DNA of 16,696 bases from an uncultured Moraxellaceae bacterium (GCA_937952925.1 CALFYA010000357.1:1-16696); one strand, 5' to 3'; shown: positions 7,947-15,387, numbered from the stretch's first letter. Numbers and translations: made by a program. Notes: generated by a model from the sequence alone, not told the origin.

Positions 7947-8016
7947 TAAAAATCTAATAGAAATATGGGTGGTGCTATCGTGAGCAATCTTGATGGGTAC
8001 TGCAAGGTATTGCGAT

Positions 8017-8040
8017 CAAAAAGCCCTCAGATTGAGGGCT
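8017..8040 (-). terminator. Intrinsic terminator of fxsA
   Basis: AGCCCTCA (8022-8029) and TGAGGGCT (8033-8040) make a perfect 8-bp GC-rich stem with a three-base loop. On the minus strand it is followed at once by five T (8021-8017). It begins 11 bases after the fxsA stop. Confidence 0.88.
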
Positions 8041-8051
8041 AGGTGTTTGGT

Positions 8052-8660
8052 TTAATCTTCTTTGGTGATTTTTTTCACATCCGGCTGCACTTGGCGTGCT
8101 TCCCCTTCAATAATATCACCACGACGGCCTTGACCTTGGGGCGCACCAAAACCACCGGCCTGACCACTCATCATGGCACGCATCAACTCTTCCATCATTT
8201 CAGGTGGCAGCTGGCCGCCTTGCATACCGCCCATACCACCCATTCCCCCCATGCCTGCACCACCTTGCATGTTTTTCATCATCTCATTCATCATGGCTTG
8301 CTGGCGCTGCGCAAAGACTTTCATCAAGCTGGTTTGCACACGGGTCTGTACTGCTGGAATCATCACCACCGCCGCGATCAGATCCGAAATCAAACCGGGT
8401 AACACCAACAAAAAGCCCGCCAAGGCCATACCAAAGGCACGGGTCATTTGTGGCGTAGCATCGACTTGCATGGTTTGTTGCATCTGCTGCATTTGGGGCA
8501 TCACCCCTGCCAGACTGGTGCGGATAATATTGAGACCAATAAATAAGGCCATCACTGTCCACAAGAAAATCCACCAGCCACTGATGAACTGCGCTACGCC
8601 AATCCAGACCGCGACCTCGCCGACCAGCAAGATCAGACCGAGCAGGATAATGTTTTTCAT
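8052..8660 (-). CDS. fxsA: FxsA-family membrane protein
   Basis: Inner-membrane protein of the FxsA family, named in E. coli for relieving exclusion of phage T7 by the F plasmid when overproduced; its ordinary role is unknown. The 202 residues begin MKNIILLG, the usual family start. Hydrophobic segments lie at about 4-22, 27-45 and 70-95 (GFLLVLPGLISDLIAA being the most conserved). The C-terminal half is a soluble tail rich in Met, Gln and Gly, including GGAGMGGMGGMGGMQGG near residue 138, and makes the protein longer than the 158 residues of E. coli FxsA. The ATG at 8660 is chosen over an upstream in-frame ATG at 8732 because the family begins here and AAAGGG lies before it. It stands alone with its own terminator. 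Confidence 0.9.
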   Translation of the reverse strand: MKNIILLGLILLVGEVAVWIGVAQFISGWWIFLWTVMALFIGLNIIRTSLAGVMPQMQQMQQTMQVDATPQMTRAFGMALAGFLLVLPGLISDLIAAVVMIPAVQTRVQTSLMKVFAQRQQAMMNEMMKNMQGGAGMGGMGGMGGMQGGQLPPEMMEELMRAMMSGQAGGFGAPQGQGRRGDIIEGEARQVQPDVKKITKED

Positions 8661-8700
8661 GATGTGCCCTTTGTCACAAGCAAAAGAGAAATGGTGTAAC

Positions 8701-8706
8701 AGTATA
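8701..8706 (-). promoter_or_regulatory. Probable -10 of the fxsA promoter
   Basis: On the minus strand this reads TATACT within CGTTATACTG. It would start transcription near 8694 and leave a leader of about 34 bases before the fxsA ATG. No convincing -35 hexamer is seen, so this rests on the -10 and its position. Confidence 0.4.
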
Positions 8707-8807
8707 ACGTGACTGCTCACACCCGATGGCATGCAATCCTGTACAAATCTTGCAAGGATTCATGTCAATATAGGGGCGTTTGCAGCAATTTACAGGGATA
8801 TTGATCC

Positions 8808-9365
8808 ATGACCATGATTATTGGGATTGATCCAGGTTCACGGATGACCGGTTATGGCATTATTCGTCGTGAAGGCAGCAAACTGTATTTTGTCGATGCA
8901 GGCACCATTCGCACCGAAACGCCCGACATGCCCGAACGGCTCAAACGGATTTTTGAAGGCATTACCCGCATCACCCAGTTTCATGGCCCCACTGAAGCAG
9001 CCGTCGAACAAGTGTTTATGGCTGCCAATCCCGACTCAGCGCTCAAGCTTGGGCAAGCGCGTGGCGCCGCAGTGGCTGCACTCATGATGCTCGATTTACA
9101 GGTGTCTGAATACACCGCACGCCAAATCAAACAATCGGTGGTGGGTCATGGTGCTGCCGAAAAAGAACAAGTACAGATGATGGTGTGTCGATTACTCAAT
9201 CTTGAAGTCATCCCACAAGCTGACGCTGCCGATGCGCTTGCCGCAGCGATTTGCCATGCGCATGCGTCCAATAGCATGAATAAACTCCTCGCTGCGGTGG
9301 GTGCAGGACGTGGTCGGGCGAGTATGTCACGCGGACGGGGACGTTGGCGTTTACCGGCGGAATGA
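8808..9365 (+). CDS. ruvC: Holliday junction resolvase RuvC
   Basis: Dimeric endonuclease that cuts Holliday junctions made during recombinational repair, normally together with RuvAB. The 185 residues match the family throughout. The four acidic active-site residues are present: Asp8 (GIDPGSRMTGYG), Glu67 (VEQVFMAANPDSALKLGQAR), Asp139 and Asp142 (ADAADALA). The C-terminus is longer than in E. coli and carries an Arg/Gly-rich tail (GRGRASMSRGRGRWR). The ATG at 8808 is kept over a second ATG two codons later because AGGGA lies nine bases before it. ruvAB are not in this window, so ruvC is separated from them here, as in several gammaproteobacteria. A weak AT-rich hairpin with six T follows the stop (9389-9410). 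Confidence 0.97.
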   Translation: MTMIIGIDPGSRMTGYGIIRREGSKLYFVDAGTIRTETPDMPERLKRIFEGITRITQFHGPTEAAVEQVFMAANPDSALKLGQARGAAVAALMMLDLQVSEYTARQIKQSVVGHGAAEKEQVQMMVCRLLNLEVIPQADAADALAAAICHAHASNSMNKLLAAVGAGRGRASMSRGRGRWRLPAE

Positions 9366-9470
9366 TTTAAAAAATATTTTACAAATCAAAAACATGATGT
9401 TTTATTTTTTGAGATACGGAAGTCTATCCACTACTGAATAGACGATCCGCATTGCTCAATAATACAAAAC
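9366..9470. other. AT-rich spacer with hairpin between ruvC and the nnr gene
   Basis: A spacer of about 105 bases without a gene. It holds a weak AAAAC/GTTTT hairpin (9389-9403) followed by T6, which could end ruvC transcription. A second, stronger hairpin has GTCTAT (9422-9427) pairing with ATAGAC (9438-9443) and an outer CGGA/TCCG (9417-9420 with 9446-9449) across a small internal loop. The second hairpin has no T-run on either side and its role is unknown. Confidence 0.5.
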
Positions 9471-9500
9471 AGGGATGATATCGGTTTGATTCTCATCCCT
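9471..9500 (-). terminator. Probable terminator of the nnr gene
   Basis: AGGGATGA (9471-9478) and TCATCCCT (9493-9500) form an 8-bp stem around a 14-base loop. On the minus strand the stem is followed by GTTTTG, a short U-tract. It begins 12 bases after the stop codon. Confidence 0.6.
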
Positions 9501-9511
9501 TGACAACAACA

Positions 9512-10990
9512 TCACGCAGACACCACCGCACGAATTTGCTCAATCACATCCAGCGCAGTCATACCACGTTGGCCTTGGGCAGCCGCCAAATCGCCCGCTG
9601 CGGCATGCAAGGCCACCGCTTCAATCAGTGGATAACGTGGAAATTGTGCCAGCAGCCCTGCGGTGAGTCCTGATAGCACATCGCCCATGCCACCCACAGC
9701 CATCCCTGCATTGCCCAAACCACACACCGTCAAACCTGTTGAATCCAGCACCACCGAGCCTGCACCCTTGAGCACCCATTGCCCACCATAGCGCTGTTGT
9801 AGCTGCTCCACCGCCGCAAAACGATCCGCTTCGACTTCTTCAATGGTAAAATCCAGCAAGCGTGCGGCTTCACCACTATGTGGTGTGCAATGCCAATGAC
9901 TGTTGTTGCGCCGATAAATCAGTGGGTCGGTATCGCGTAGGTGATACAGCGCATCGGCATCGAGTACGACGGCGGGCACGCTTTCGGCATCAAGTAAATA
10001 CGGCAACAAGGCTGTCCAGAGGGCTTGCCCCCACTCACCGCGCCCCATGCCCATCCCAATCGCCACACTATCAATTTGTGGCATCAACTCATCAAGCACC
10101 GCGTCAACATGCGTCAGCGTCGCATCTAAGCCCCGACTCATCAAATTGGGACTGCGGGCAATCATGGCGGTGATATGCTCTTGCCGAGTCAACACGGTGA
10201 CTTTACCCGACCCCGAACGCTCAGCTGCATCAGCTGCCATCAATACCGCACCCGCCATGCCTTGATCACCACCCACCAGCAACACATGACCATGGGTGCC
10301 TTTGTGGCTACTGACCGTGCGCTTGGGCAATTTGGGGGCTTGATTGATGTGATTGCCCATCGGCTCTAGATCTTGATCACGTGGAATCAGTGGCAAAATC
10401 TGTACATCACCAATATAGTTTTTGGCCTTGCCGGTCACCAAGCCACCTTTGAGTGCCAGCAAACACAAGGTGTGCTCCGCTTGTACCGCAATGCCATCCC
10501 AGACTTGTCCGGTATCAGCATCGACACCACTGGGCACATCCAAAGCAAGTACGGTTGTATTCATTTGATTAATGAGATCAATTACTTCCATCGCATCACC
10601 AGTAGGCGCACGATGTAAACCAATCCCAAAGATCGCATCAATAAACAAATCGGTACGCGGCAAATTGCCCTGAAATTTTTGCTGAGGAACGCCCACATCT
10701 TTGGCAAATTGCATGGCTTTTTGATGATCGCGGCTTGTGCCTTTGCCCAAGCTAATCACTTGAACTGGCCAATGCGCTTGCCACAAATAAGCCGCCACCA
10801 GCCAACCATCCCCACCATTGTTGCCCGTCCCACAGATCACTGTGGTGCTTTGCGGGTGATAATGTCGTTTGATCCACGTTGCCACTGCCCACGCCGCTTG
10901 CTGCATCAGCCCATACGAGGCGTTGCCTTGGGCAAACCAGCGTTGTTCCCATTGGCGAATCTGGTTGCTGTGATAAAAGTGGTTCGACAT
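9512..10990 (-). CDS. nnr: Bifunctional NAD(P)HX epimerase / dehydratase
   Basis: Repairs hydrated NADH and NADPH. The N-terminal YjeF domain (about 1-215) interconverts the R and S forms of NAD(P)HX, and the C-terminal ribokinase-like domain (about 230-492) dehydrates the S form using ADP. The epimerase half shows CGTGNNGGDGW and DAIFGIGLHR. The dehydratase half shows GHVLLVGGDQGMAGA, TPHSGEAARLL and the nucleotide motif NAGMAVGGMGDVLSGLTAG. The 492 residues fit the fused form found in most bacteria. The ATG at 10990 is used because it begins just before the epimerase domain and has AGGA about ten bases upstream; the open frame continues upstream without family resemblance and into queG. It diverges from queG, the same neighbourhood as yjeF-yjeS in E. 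coli. Confidence 0.95.
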   Translation of the reverse strand: MSNHFYHSNQIRQWEQRWFAQGNASYGLMQQAAWAVATWIKRHYHPQSTTVICGTGNNGGDGWLVAAYLWQAHWPVQVISLGKGTSRDHQKAMQFAKDVGVPQQKFQGNLPRTDLFIDAIFGIGLHRAPTGDAMEVIDLINQMNTTVLALDVPSGVDADTGQVWDGIAVQAEHTLCLLALKGGLVTGKAKNYIGDVQILPLIPRDQDLEPMGNHINQAPKLPKRTVSSHKGTHGHVLLVGGDQGMAGAVLMAADAAERSGSGKVTVLTRQEHITAMIARSPNLMSRGLDATLTHVDAVLDELMPQIDSVAIGMGMGRGEWGQALWTALLPYLLDAESVPAVVLDADALYHLRDTDPLIYRRNNSHWHCTPHSGEAARLLDFTIEEVEADRFAAVEQLQQRYGGQWVLKGAGSVVLDSTGLTVCGLGNAGMAVGGMGDVLSGLTAGLLAQFPRYPLIEAVALHAAAGDLAAAQGQRGMTALDVIEQIRAVVSA

Positions 10991-11019
10991 GGCAAAAAAA
11001 TCCTTTTTTGTCGTTGTGT

Positions 11020-11028
11020 TGATATGAT
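11020..11028 (+). promoter_or_regulatory. Extended -10 promoter for queG
   Basis: TG (11020-11021), one base, then TATGAT (11023-11028) form an extended -10. It would start transcription near 11035 and leave a leader of about 58 bases before the ATG at 11093. An in-frame ATG at 11024 overlaps this element and so cannot be the start if the promoter is real. Confidence 0.45.
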
Positions 11029-11092
11029 AGCACTTTGTTCGGCAAACGGACTGACTTCCGCTGCCAATCCTACAAAATTGTTGTGTGTTGCT

Positions 11093-12190
11093 ATGCCTGC
11101 TGTGATCCCCACCGTTGACCTTGAGCTGCGTGCTGATCCGATCCGCCTCAAAGCATGGATCATCGAACAAGCCTTCGATTTGGGTTTTACGGCTTGTGGC
11201 GTGACCCTACCCGATACACGCGATCAAATTCCCTATTTGCAACAATTTCTAGATGATGGCTTTGCGGGCAACATGACCTATTTGGCCGAGCACATGGACA
11301 AACGCGCCAATCCTGCGCTGCTGTGGGCGGGCACGCGCTCGGTGATTAGTTTGCGCATGGATTATTTGGTCGAGCCACCCCCACACCGCCATATACCCGA
11401 TGTGCCCAATCATGCGATTGTGGCGCGTTATGCACGGGGTCGTGATTATCACAAAACCGTTCGCTCACGCACCAAGCAACTCGCCGACCGGATTGAAGCC
11501 AAAATTGGTCATTTTATCTCGCGCCCGTTTGTCGATTCAGCGCCGATTTTTGAAAAAGCACTGGCGCAAAACGCCGGACTTGGCTGGACGGGCAAACACA
11601 CCTTATTGATCAACAAACAGGCCGGATCGTTTTTTTTGTTGGCTGAATTATTTACCGATTTGGATTTGCCAGTCGATTCAGCGGTCAGTGCGCATTGTGG
11701 CTCATGTACGGCGTGTATGCATATTTGCCCAACCCAAGCCATCGTTGCGCCGTATCGTTTGGATGCCCGCTTGTGTATTGCTTATTTGACCATCGAATAT
11801 AAAGACAGCATTCCACTAGAGCTGCGCCGTGCGATTGGCAATCGGGTATTTGGTTGTGACGACTGCCAGTTGATTTGCCCGTGGAATGGCTTTGCCAAAT
11901 TGAGCAACGAAATCGACTTTAAACCGCGTCAAGGACTTGATCAAATTCGGCTACTCGATTTGTGGCGCTGGGATGAGCGTGAGTTTTTGGCACGCACCGA
12001 AGGCAGCCCCCTGCGCCGGATTGGTTATGCAGGGCTGATGCGTAATGTGGCGATTGGTTTGGGCAATGCACCCTACTCAGCAGAGATTATTGCAGCACTT
12101 GAAGCCGTGCGCGGTCAACGTGGCGAACTGGTGGATGAGCATTTGCAGTGGGCAATGGAGGAGCAACACCTCAAACAACAGCCGACCTAA
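11093..12190 (+). CDS. queG: Epoxyqueuosine reductase QueG
   Basis: Reduces epoxyqueuosine to queuosine at position 34 of tRNAs with GUN anticodons, using cobalamin and two 4Fe-4S clusters; it is the last step of the pathway. The 365 residues are near the E. coli length of 379. Family signatures are ARGRDYHK near residue 115 and RPFVDSAPIFEKALAQNAGLG from about 143. Cluster cysteines are Cys202, 205, 208 and 212 (CGSCTACMHICP) and Cys255, 258 and 262 (CDDCQLICPWN), with Cys228 as a possible further ligand. The ATG at 11093 is preferred because the family begins about here, though no clear Shine-Dalgarno precedes it. Like metH in this window it needs cobalamin, but nothing here shows shared control. 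The stop overlaps the convergent exonuclease gene. Confidence 0.96.
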   Translation: MPAVIPTVDLELRADPIRLKAWIIEQAFDLGFTACGVTLPDTRDQIPYLQQFLDDGFAGNMTYLAEHMDKRANPALLWAGTRSVISLRMDYLVEPPPHRHIPDVPNHAIVARYARGRDYHKTVRSRTKQLADRIEAKIGHFISRPFVDSAPIFEKALAQNAGLGWTGKHTLLINKQAGSFFLLAELFTDLDLPVDSAVSAHCGSCTACMHICPTQAIVAPYRLDARLCIAYLTIEYKDSIPLELRRAIGNRVFGCDDCQLICPWNGFAKLSNEIDFKPRQGLDQIRLLDLWRWDEREFLARTEGSPLRRIGYAGLMRNVAIGLGNAPYSAEIIAALEAVRGQRGELVDEHLQWAMEEQHLKQQPT

Positions 12191-12738
12191 ACAGTCGACT
12201 GAAGTATCCACGGCAGCAACGCCGCAATATTGCGCGCATCATCAATCCCGCGATGGTGCGTCCCCACAAACGCTAACCCTGCAAAGCGCACCGCTTGCCC
12301 CAACCCTAGCGCTTTGGGCAGCATTTGCGCTTGAGCAAACTGCTTTTTCAGATTGATATGCCCCGCTGGAATGGGGTACGGCACCTTGTGATAATCACAG
12401 TCTTGCTGCAACTGGTGCCGATCATAATCCCCCCATGAGCCAAACATCAGGTTGGGATAATCGGCAATCCACGTCCGAACTTCCGCAATCACCGCAGCAA
12501 AATCCGCCGCCGCATCCACATCGGCTTGACGAATCGAGGTGAGCTGCTGGCAAAACGGCGTGAGGAGTGGATGGCGAACCGGACGGATAAACCGCCCAAA
12601 CTCCGACACGATCTGTAAGCTGTGCGCATCCACCATCACTGCGCCAAACTCAATGATCTCCATCTCGCGACGTGGCACACGGCCTTGATCATCACAGGTG
12701 GCCTCAAAATCAATCACCAAGTAAAAATCTGGGTTCAT
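12187..12738 (-). CDS. DEDDh 3'-5' exonuclease, ERI1/KapD-like
   Basis: A 183-residue single-domain exonuclease of the RNase T/DnaQ superfamily, close to the ERI1-like branch that trims RNA 3' ends. The five active-site positions are visible: Asp10 and Glu12 (VIDFEATC), Asp104 or Asp106 (GSWGDYDRHQL), His162 and Asp167 (HHRGIDDARN). The His five residues before the last Asp places it in the DEDDh group. Its substrate in bacteria is not established. The start is uncertain: ATG at 12738 has AAGGA 11 bases upstream, while an in-frame TTG at 12744 has the same motif five bases upstream; the two products differ by two residues. Its last codon overlaps the end of queG by four bases on the opposite strand. 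Confidence 0.88.
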   Translation of the reverse strand: MNPDFYLVIDFEATCDDQGRVPRREMEIIEFGAVMVDAHSLQIVSEFGRFIRPVRHPLLTPFCQQLTSIRQADVDAAADFAAVIAEVRTWIADYPNLMFGSWGDYDRHQLQQDCDYHKVPYPIPAGHINLKKQFAQAQMLPKALGLGQAVRFAGLAFVGTHHRGIDDARNIAALLPWILQSTV

Positions 12739-12864
12739 CTTCAACTAAATCCTTCAATAAAAAGTCAATTTTTCTGCACAATCATCGTCTATCTTTTCAA
12801 CTAGACAGCCGTTTTTTTGCGCTTCAATAATAGCAGCTTTTAGACCTGTTGCAGTTGAGTTCAA

Positions 12865-13950
12865 ATGCCCAAAAACGCCATCAAAGCCCTCAATACGCGC
12901 ATCGATCAATGGTTGGGTACTGCCACACCTACCGTGCATCATCATCCCAACACCCAGATTCCCGTCCAACACCTCACGCAACTCCAGCAACCGTATCGCC
13001 CCACGCCGTGGCTGCCCAATACGCACATGCAGCTTTTTTTCTTTGATTTATTTCGCAAAAAACACAAAGTCAGCATCTATGACCACCGCGACACCCTGCG
13101 CATGAGCGATGGCGGCACCACCGAATTGTGCTGGGTCAATCACGACTTGCCCGCGCACACGCCCACGATTGTGGTGCTGCATACCATCACCGGCACGCCC
13201 GACAGCATGCAAGAGCTGATCCGCGATCTGGCGCGTGATACCGGCTGGCGTGTGGTGCTGTGCTTACGCCGTGGGCATGCGCATTTGCCGCTCACCTCCG
13301 CCAAGATCAGCTTGTTTGGCTGCACCCAAGACCTCAAAGCACAACTGCAATTCATTCAACAACGCTTTCCCCAGTCACCACTGTATGCGATTGGCTCATC
13401 GGCAGGTTCTGGGCTATTGGTGCGTTATTTGGGCGAGCACGCCGATCAGGTCGAGTTTAAAGCGGCGTTTGCGTATTGCCCTGGTTACAACACCGATGAA
13501 GCGTTTGAAAAAGCCTTGCCGTTTTATGATTGGATCATGACCAAAAAGCTCAAAGCTAAGTTTGTCACTCGTCATCTGGCACAATTGCAGTCGGTTCGCA
13601 ATTTATCCACGCTACAACAAGCCAAAAGCTTGGCGGAGTTTCAGGCCAATATGTATGAATTGGCAGGATTTTCTTCTGCCACAGCCTACGCCGATGCCAT
13701 CAATCCGATGGGCGTGTTTGAACGTGTCAGCATTCCGCTGATGATCTTAAATGCCCAAGATGATCCAGTCTGTAATATCGACAACGTCCAGCCGTATTTG
13801 AGCAGCATGACCCAGATGAAAAACGTCACCTTGGTGGTGACGCCCAAAGGCAGCCACTGTGCGTATTATGAAGGCTGGCGCGCAACGTCTTGGGCGCATC
13901 GTTTGATGGCTGATTTTTTCTTAAAGATGCACGCGCAGTCATCTGTGTGA
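12865..13950 (+). CDS. Alpha/beta hydrolase, YheT/ABHD type
   Basis: A 361-residue alpha/beta hydrolase of the AB-hydrolase-4 group (E. coli YheT, eukaryotic ABHD1/3), putative esterases or lipases of unknown natural substrate. It has the group's N-terminal signature RPTPWLPNTHMQ at about 45-56, before the core fold. The catalytic triad is visible: Ser179 in GSSAG (177-181), Asp299 or Asp300 in NAQDDPV, and His331 in KGSHCAYYEG. The nucleophile elbow reads GSSAGSG rather than the GxSLGG more usual in the group. No signal peptide is seen, so it is probably cytoplasmic. The ATG at 12865 has only a weak GAG before it; no better start exists because the N-terminal signature needs this upstream part. 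It converges on fabF with a shared hairpin between them. Confidence 0.85.
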   Translation: MPKNAIKALNTRIDQWLGTATPTVHHHPNTQIPVQHLTQLQQPYRPTPWLPNTHMQLFFFDLFRKKHKVSIYDHRDTLRMSDGGTTELCWVNHDLPAHTPTIVVLHTITGTPDSMQELIRDLARDTGWRVVLCLRRGHAHLPLTSAKISLFGCTQDLKAQLQFIQQRFPQSPLYAIGSSAGSGLLVRYLGEHADQVEFKAAFAYCPGYNTDEAFEKALPFYDWIMTKKLKAKFVTRHLAQLQSVRNLSTLQQAKSLAEFQANMYELAGFSSATAYADAINPMGVFERVSIPLMILNAQDDPVCNIDNVQPYLSSMTQMKNVTLVVTPKGSHCAYYEGWRATSWAHRLMADFFLKMHAQSSV

Positions 13951-13958
13951 TGCCTGAG

Positions 13959-13990
13959 AAGGTCATTCCCACGGCGGTGAGAATGACCTT
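13959..13990. terminator. Hairpin between the convergent hydrolase gene and fabF
   Basis: AAGGTCATTC (13959-13968) and GAATGACCTT (13981-13990) are perfect 10-base complements, with a further CAC/GTG pairing inside. It lies 8 bases after one stop and 8 bases from the other, so it could end both transcripts. Neither side has a clear T-run, so efficiency is uncertain. Confidence 0.6.
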
Positions 13991-13998
13991 GATCCGCT

Positions 13999-15249
13999 TT
14001 AGGGCTGTGCCACACTAAACAACAACGAGCCATTGGTACCGCCAAAGCCAAACGAGTTGGAAATGGCATGGCGGATGGTCATCGGGCGCGCGGTGTGCGG
14101 CACATAATCCAAACGACACTCAGGATCGGGGGTGTCGAGATTGATGGTTGGTGGCGCAATCTGATCGCGTAGTGCCAACACGGTAAAAATCGCTTCGACC
14201 GCACCGGCTGCACCGAGCAAATGCCCCGTCATCGATTTGGTCGAGCTGACCGCAACTGTGCTGGCAGACGCACCAAACAATTGCTCAATCGCTTTGGATT
14301 CGGCTTTGTCACCGGCGGGCGTACTCGTGCCATGCGCATTGATGTAATCAATCTGCTCAGGTTGCAAGCCTGCATCGGCAAGCGCATTTTCCATCGCCAA
14401 GGCTGCCCCATCGCCGTTTTCAGGTGGCGCGGTAATGTGGCTGGCATCATCGCTCATGCCAAAGCCGGATAGCTCCGCCAAAATCGTCGCGCCACGCGCT
14501 ACCGCGTGTTCATACGATTCGAGGATCATCGCCCCTGCTCCATCGCCGAGTACAAAACCATCGCGATTGAGATCAAACGGACGGCTGGCACGGGTTGGCT
14601 CATCATTACGGGTCGAGAGTGCTTGCATCGACGAAAAGCCGCCAATGCCCAATCCACACGAGGATTTTTCGCTACCACCGGCCACCATCACATCGGCATC
14701 GCCATAGGCAATCAACCGTGCCGCCAAGCCAATCGCATGGGTCGAGGTCGTACAGGCGGTTGCCGTTGCGAGATTGGGGCCACGCAGCCCAAAGCGGATC
14801 GCCACCAAGCCTGCGGTCATATTGACAATCGAACCAGGTACAAAAAATGGCGAAATGCGGCGTGCGCCTTGCTGCATCAGGGTGCTGTGATTGTCTTCAA
14901 TCATTGGCAAGCCCCCAATACCAGAGCCGATACACACGCCGATGCGTTTGGTATTGAGCTGCGCCAGCACCTCTTCGGTGAGTCCTGCTTGCTGCATGGC
15001 TTGGATCGCAGCAGCCACGCCATATTGCACAAAAGTGTCATAGCGCCGTGCTTCTTTGGCAGGCAGATACAAAGAAGGGTCAAACCCCTCTACCGTGGCG
15101 GCAATTTGCGCCCGATAACTGCTGGCATCAAAATGGGTAATCGGTTTGACCCCACTTTGCCCTGCCAACACATTTGCCCAAGTCGAGGCAACATCCAATC
15201 CTAGAGGTGTGACCATACCAAGGCCAGTAACGACCACCCGCTTTTTCAT
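13999..15249 (-). CDS. fabF: 3-oxoacyl-[acyl-carrier-protein] synthase II
   Basis: Condenses malonyl-ACP with acyl-ACP to lengthen fatty acids; FabF is also the enzyme that extends palmitoleate to cis-vaccenate in gammaproteobacteria. The 416 residues match the family (E. coli 413). The catalytic triad is Cys166 (ATACTTSTHA), His306 (NAHGTSTPAGD) and His343 (MTGHLLGAAGA), and the glycine-rich end SNSFGFGGTNGSL is present. The ATG at 15249 starts MKKRVVVTG, the normal family start; GGAG lies 11 bases upstream, rather far, and an in-frame TTG three codons earlier is too close to it. A strong terminator separates it from acpP, so it probably has its own promoter in the 110-base leader, where two inverted repeats lie. 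Confidence 0.97.
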   Translation of the reverse strand: MKKRVVVTGLGMVTPLGLDVASTWANVLAGQSGVKPITHFDASSYRAQIAATVEGFDPSLYLPAKEARRYDTFVQYGVAAAIQAMQQAGLTEEVLAQLNTKRIGVCIGSGIGGLPMIEDNHSTLMQQGARRISPFFVPGSIVNMTAGLVAIRFGLRGPNLATATACTTSTHAIGLAARLIAYGDADVMVAGGSEKSSCGLGIGGFSSMQALSTRNDEPTRASRPFDLNRDGFVLGDGAGAMILESYEHAVARGATILAELSGFGMSDDASHITAPPENGDGAALAMENALADAGLQPEQIDYINAHGTSTPAGDKAESKAIEQLFGASASTVAVSSTKSMTGHLLGAAGAVEAIFTVLALRDQIAPPTINLDTPDPECRLDYVPHTARPMTIRHAISNSFGFGGTNGSLLFSVAQP

Positions 15250-15268
15250 GTTGCCCAATACTCCGTGA

Positions 15269-15282
15269 AAATGAATTCATTT
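15269..15282. promoter_or_regulatory. 14-bp perfect palindrome in the fabF leader
   Basis: The sequence AAATGAATTCATTT is its own reverse complement and ends 19 bases upstream of the fabF ATG. It has the size and symmetry of a site for a dimeric regulator, and lies where binding would block transcription or translation of fabF. It does not match the FabR or FadR consensus I know. Function is inferred from form and place only. Confidence 0.4.
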
Positions 15283-15300
15283 GAATCAGTATGCCTGAAG

Positions 15301-15350
15301 CCTGATGAAGATCTGACGACATTTCAAGGTCATCACAAGATTTCATCAGG
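15301..15350. repeat. 9-bp inverted repeat upstream of fabF
   Basis: CCTGATGAA (15301-15309) and TTCATCAGG (15342-15350) are perfect complements separated by 32 bases. The left arm is next to a partial direct copy, CCTGAAG, at 15294-15300. It lies in the probable fabF promoter region, between the palindrome at 15269-15282 and the acpP terminator. It may be a looped operator or an RNA stem; I cannot tell which. Confidence 0.45.
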
Positions 15351-15359
15351 GCAAACGAC

Positions 15360-15387
15360 AAAAAAACCGCAACAAGTGCGGTTTTTT
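15360..15387 (-). terminator. Intrinsic terminator after acpP
   Basis: A-run plus CCGCA (15361-15371) pairs perfectly with TGCGG plus T-run (15377-15387) around a five-base loop. Read on the minus strand the CG-rich stem is followed by seven T. It begins 18 bases after the acpP stop and would work in both directions. Confidence 0.9.

Noticed and set aside
10679..11092. A longer queG with an N-terminal extension
   Set aside because: The extension is antisense to the nnr gene and overlaps the queG promoter candidate; the family begins near 11093.
10991..11170. A longer nnr gene starting at 11170
   Set aside because: The extra 60 residues are antisense to the start of queG and do not belong to the epimerase domain, which begins just after the ATG at 10990.
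14506..15204. A 232-codon frame on the plus strand inside fabF
   Set aside because: It is antisense to fabF, whose catalytic triad and length are intact, and resembles no family.
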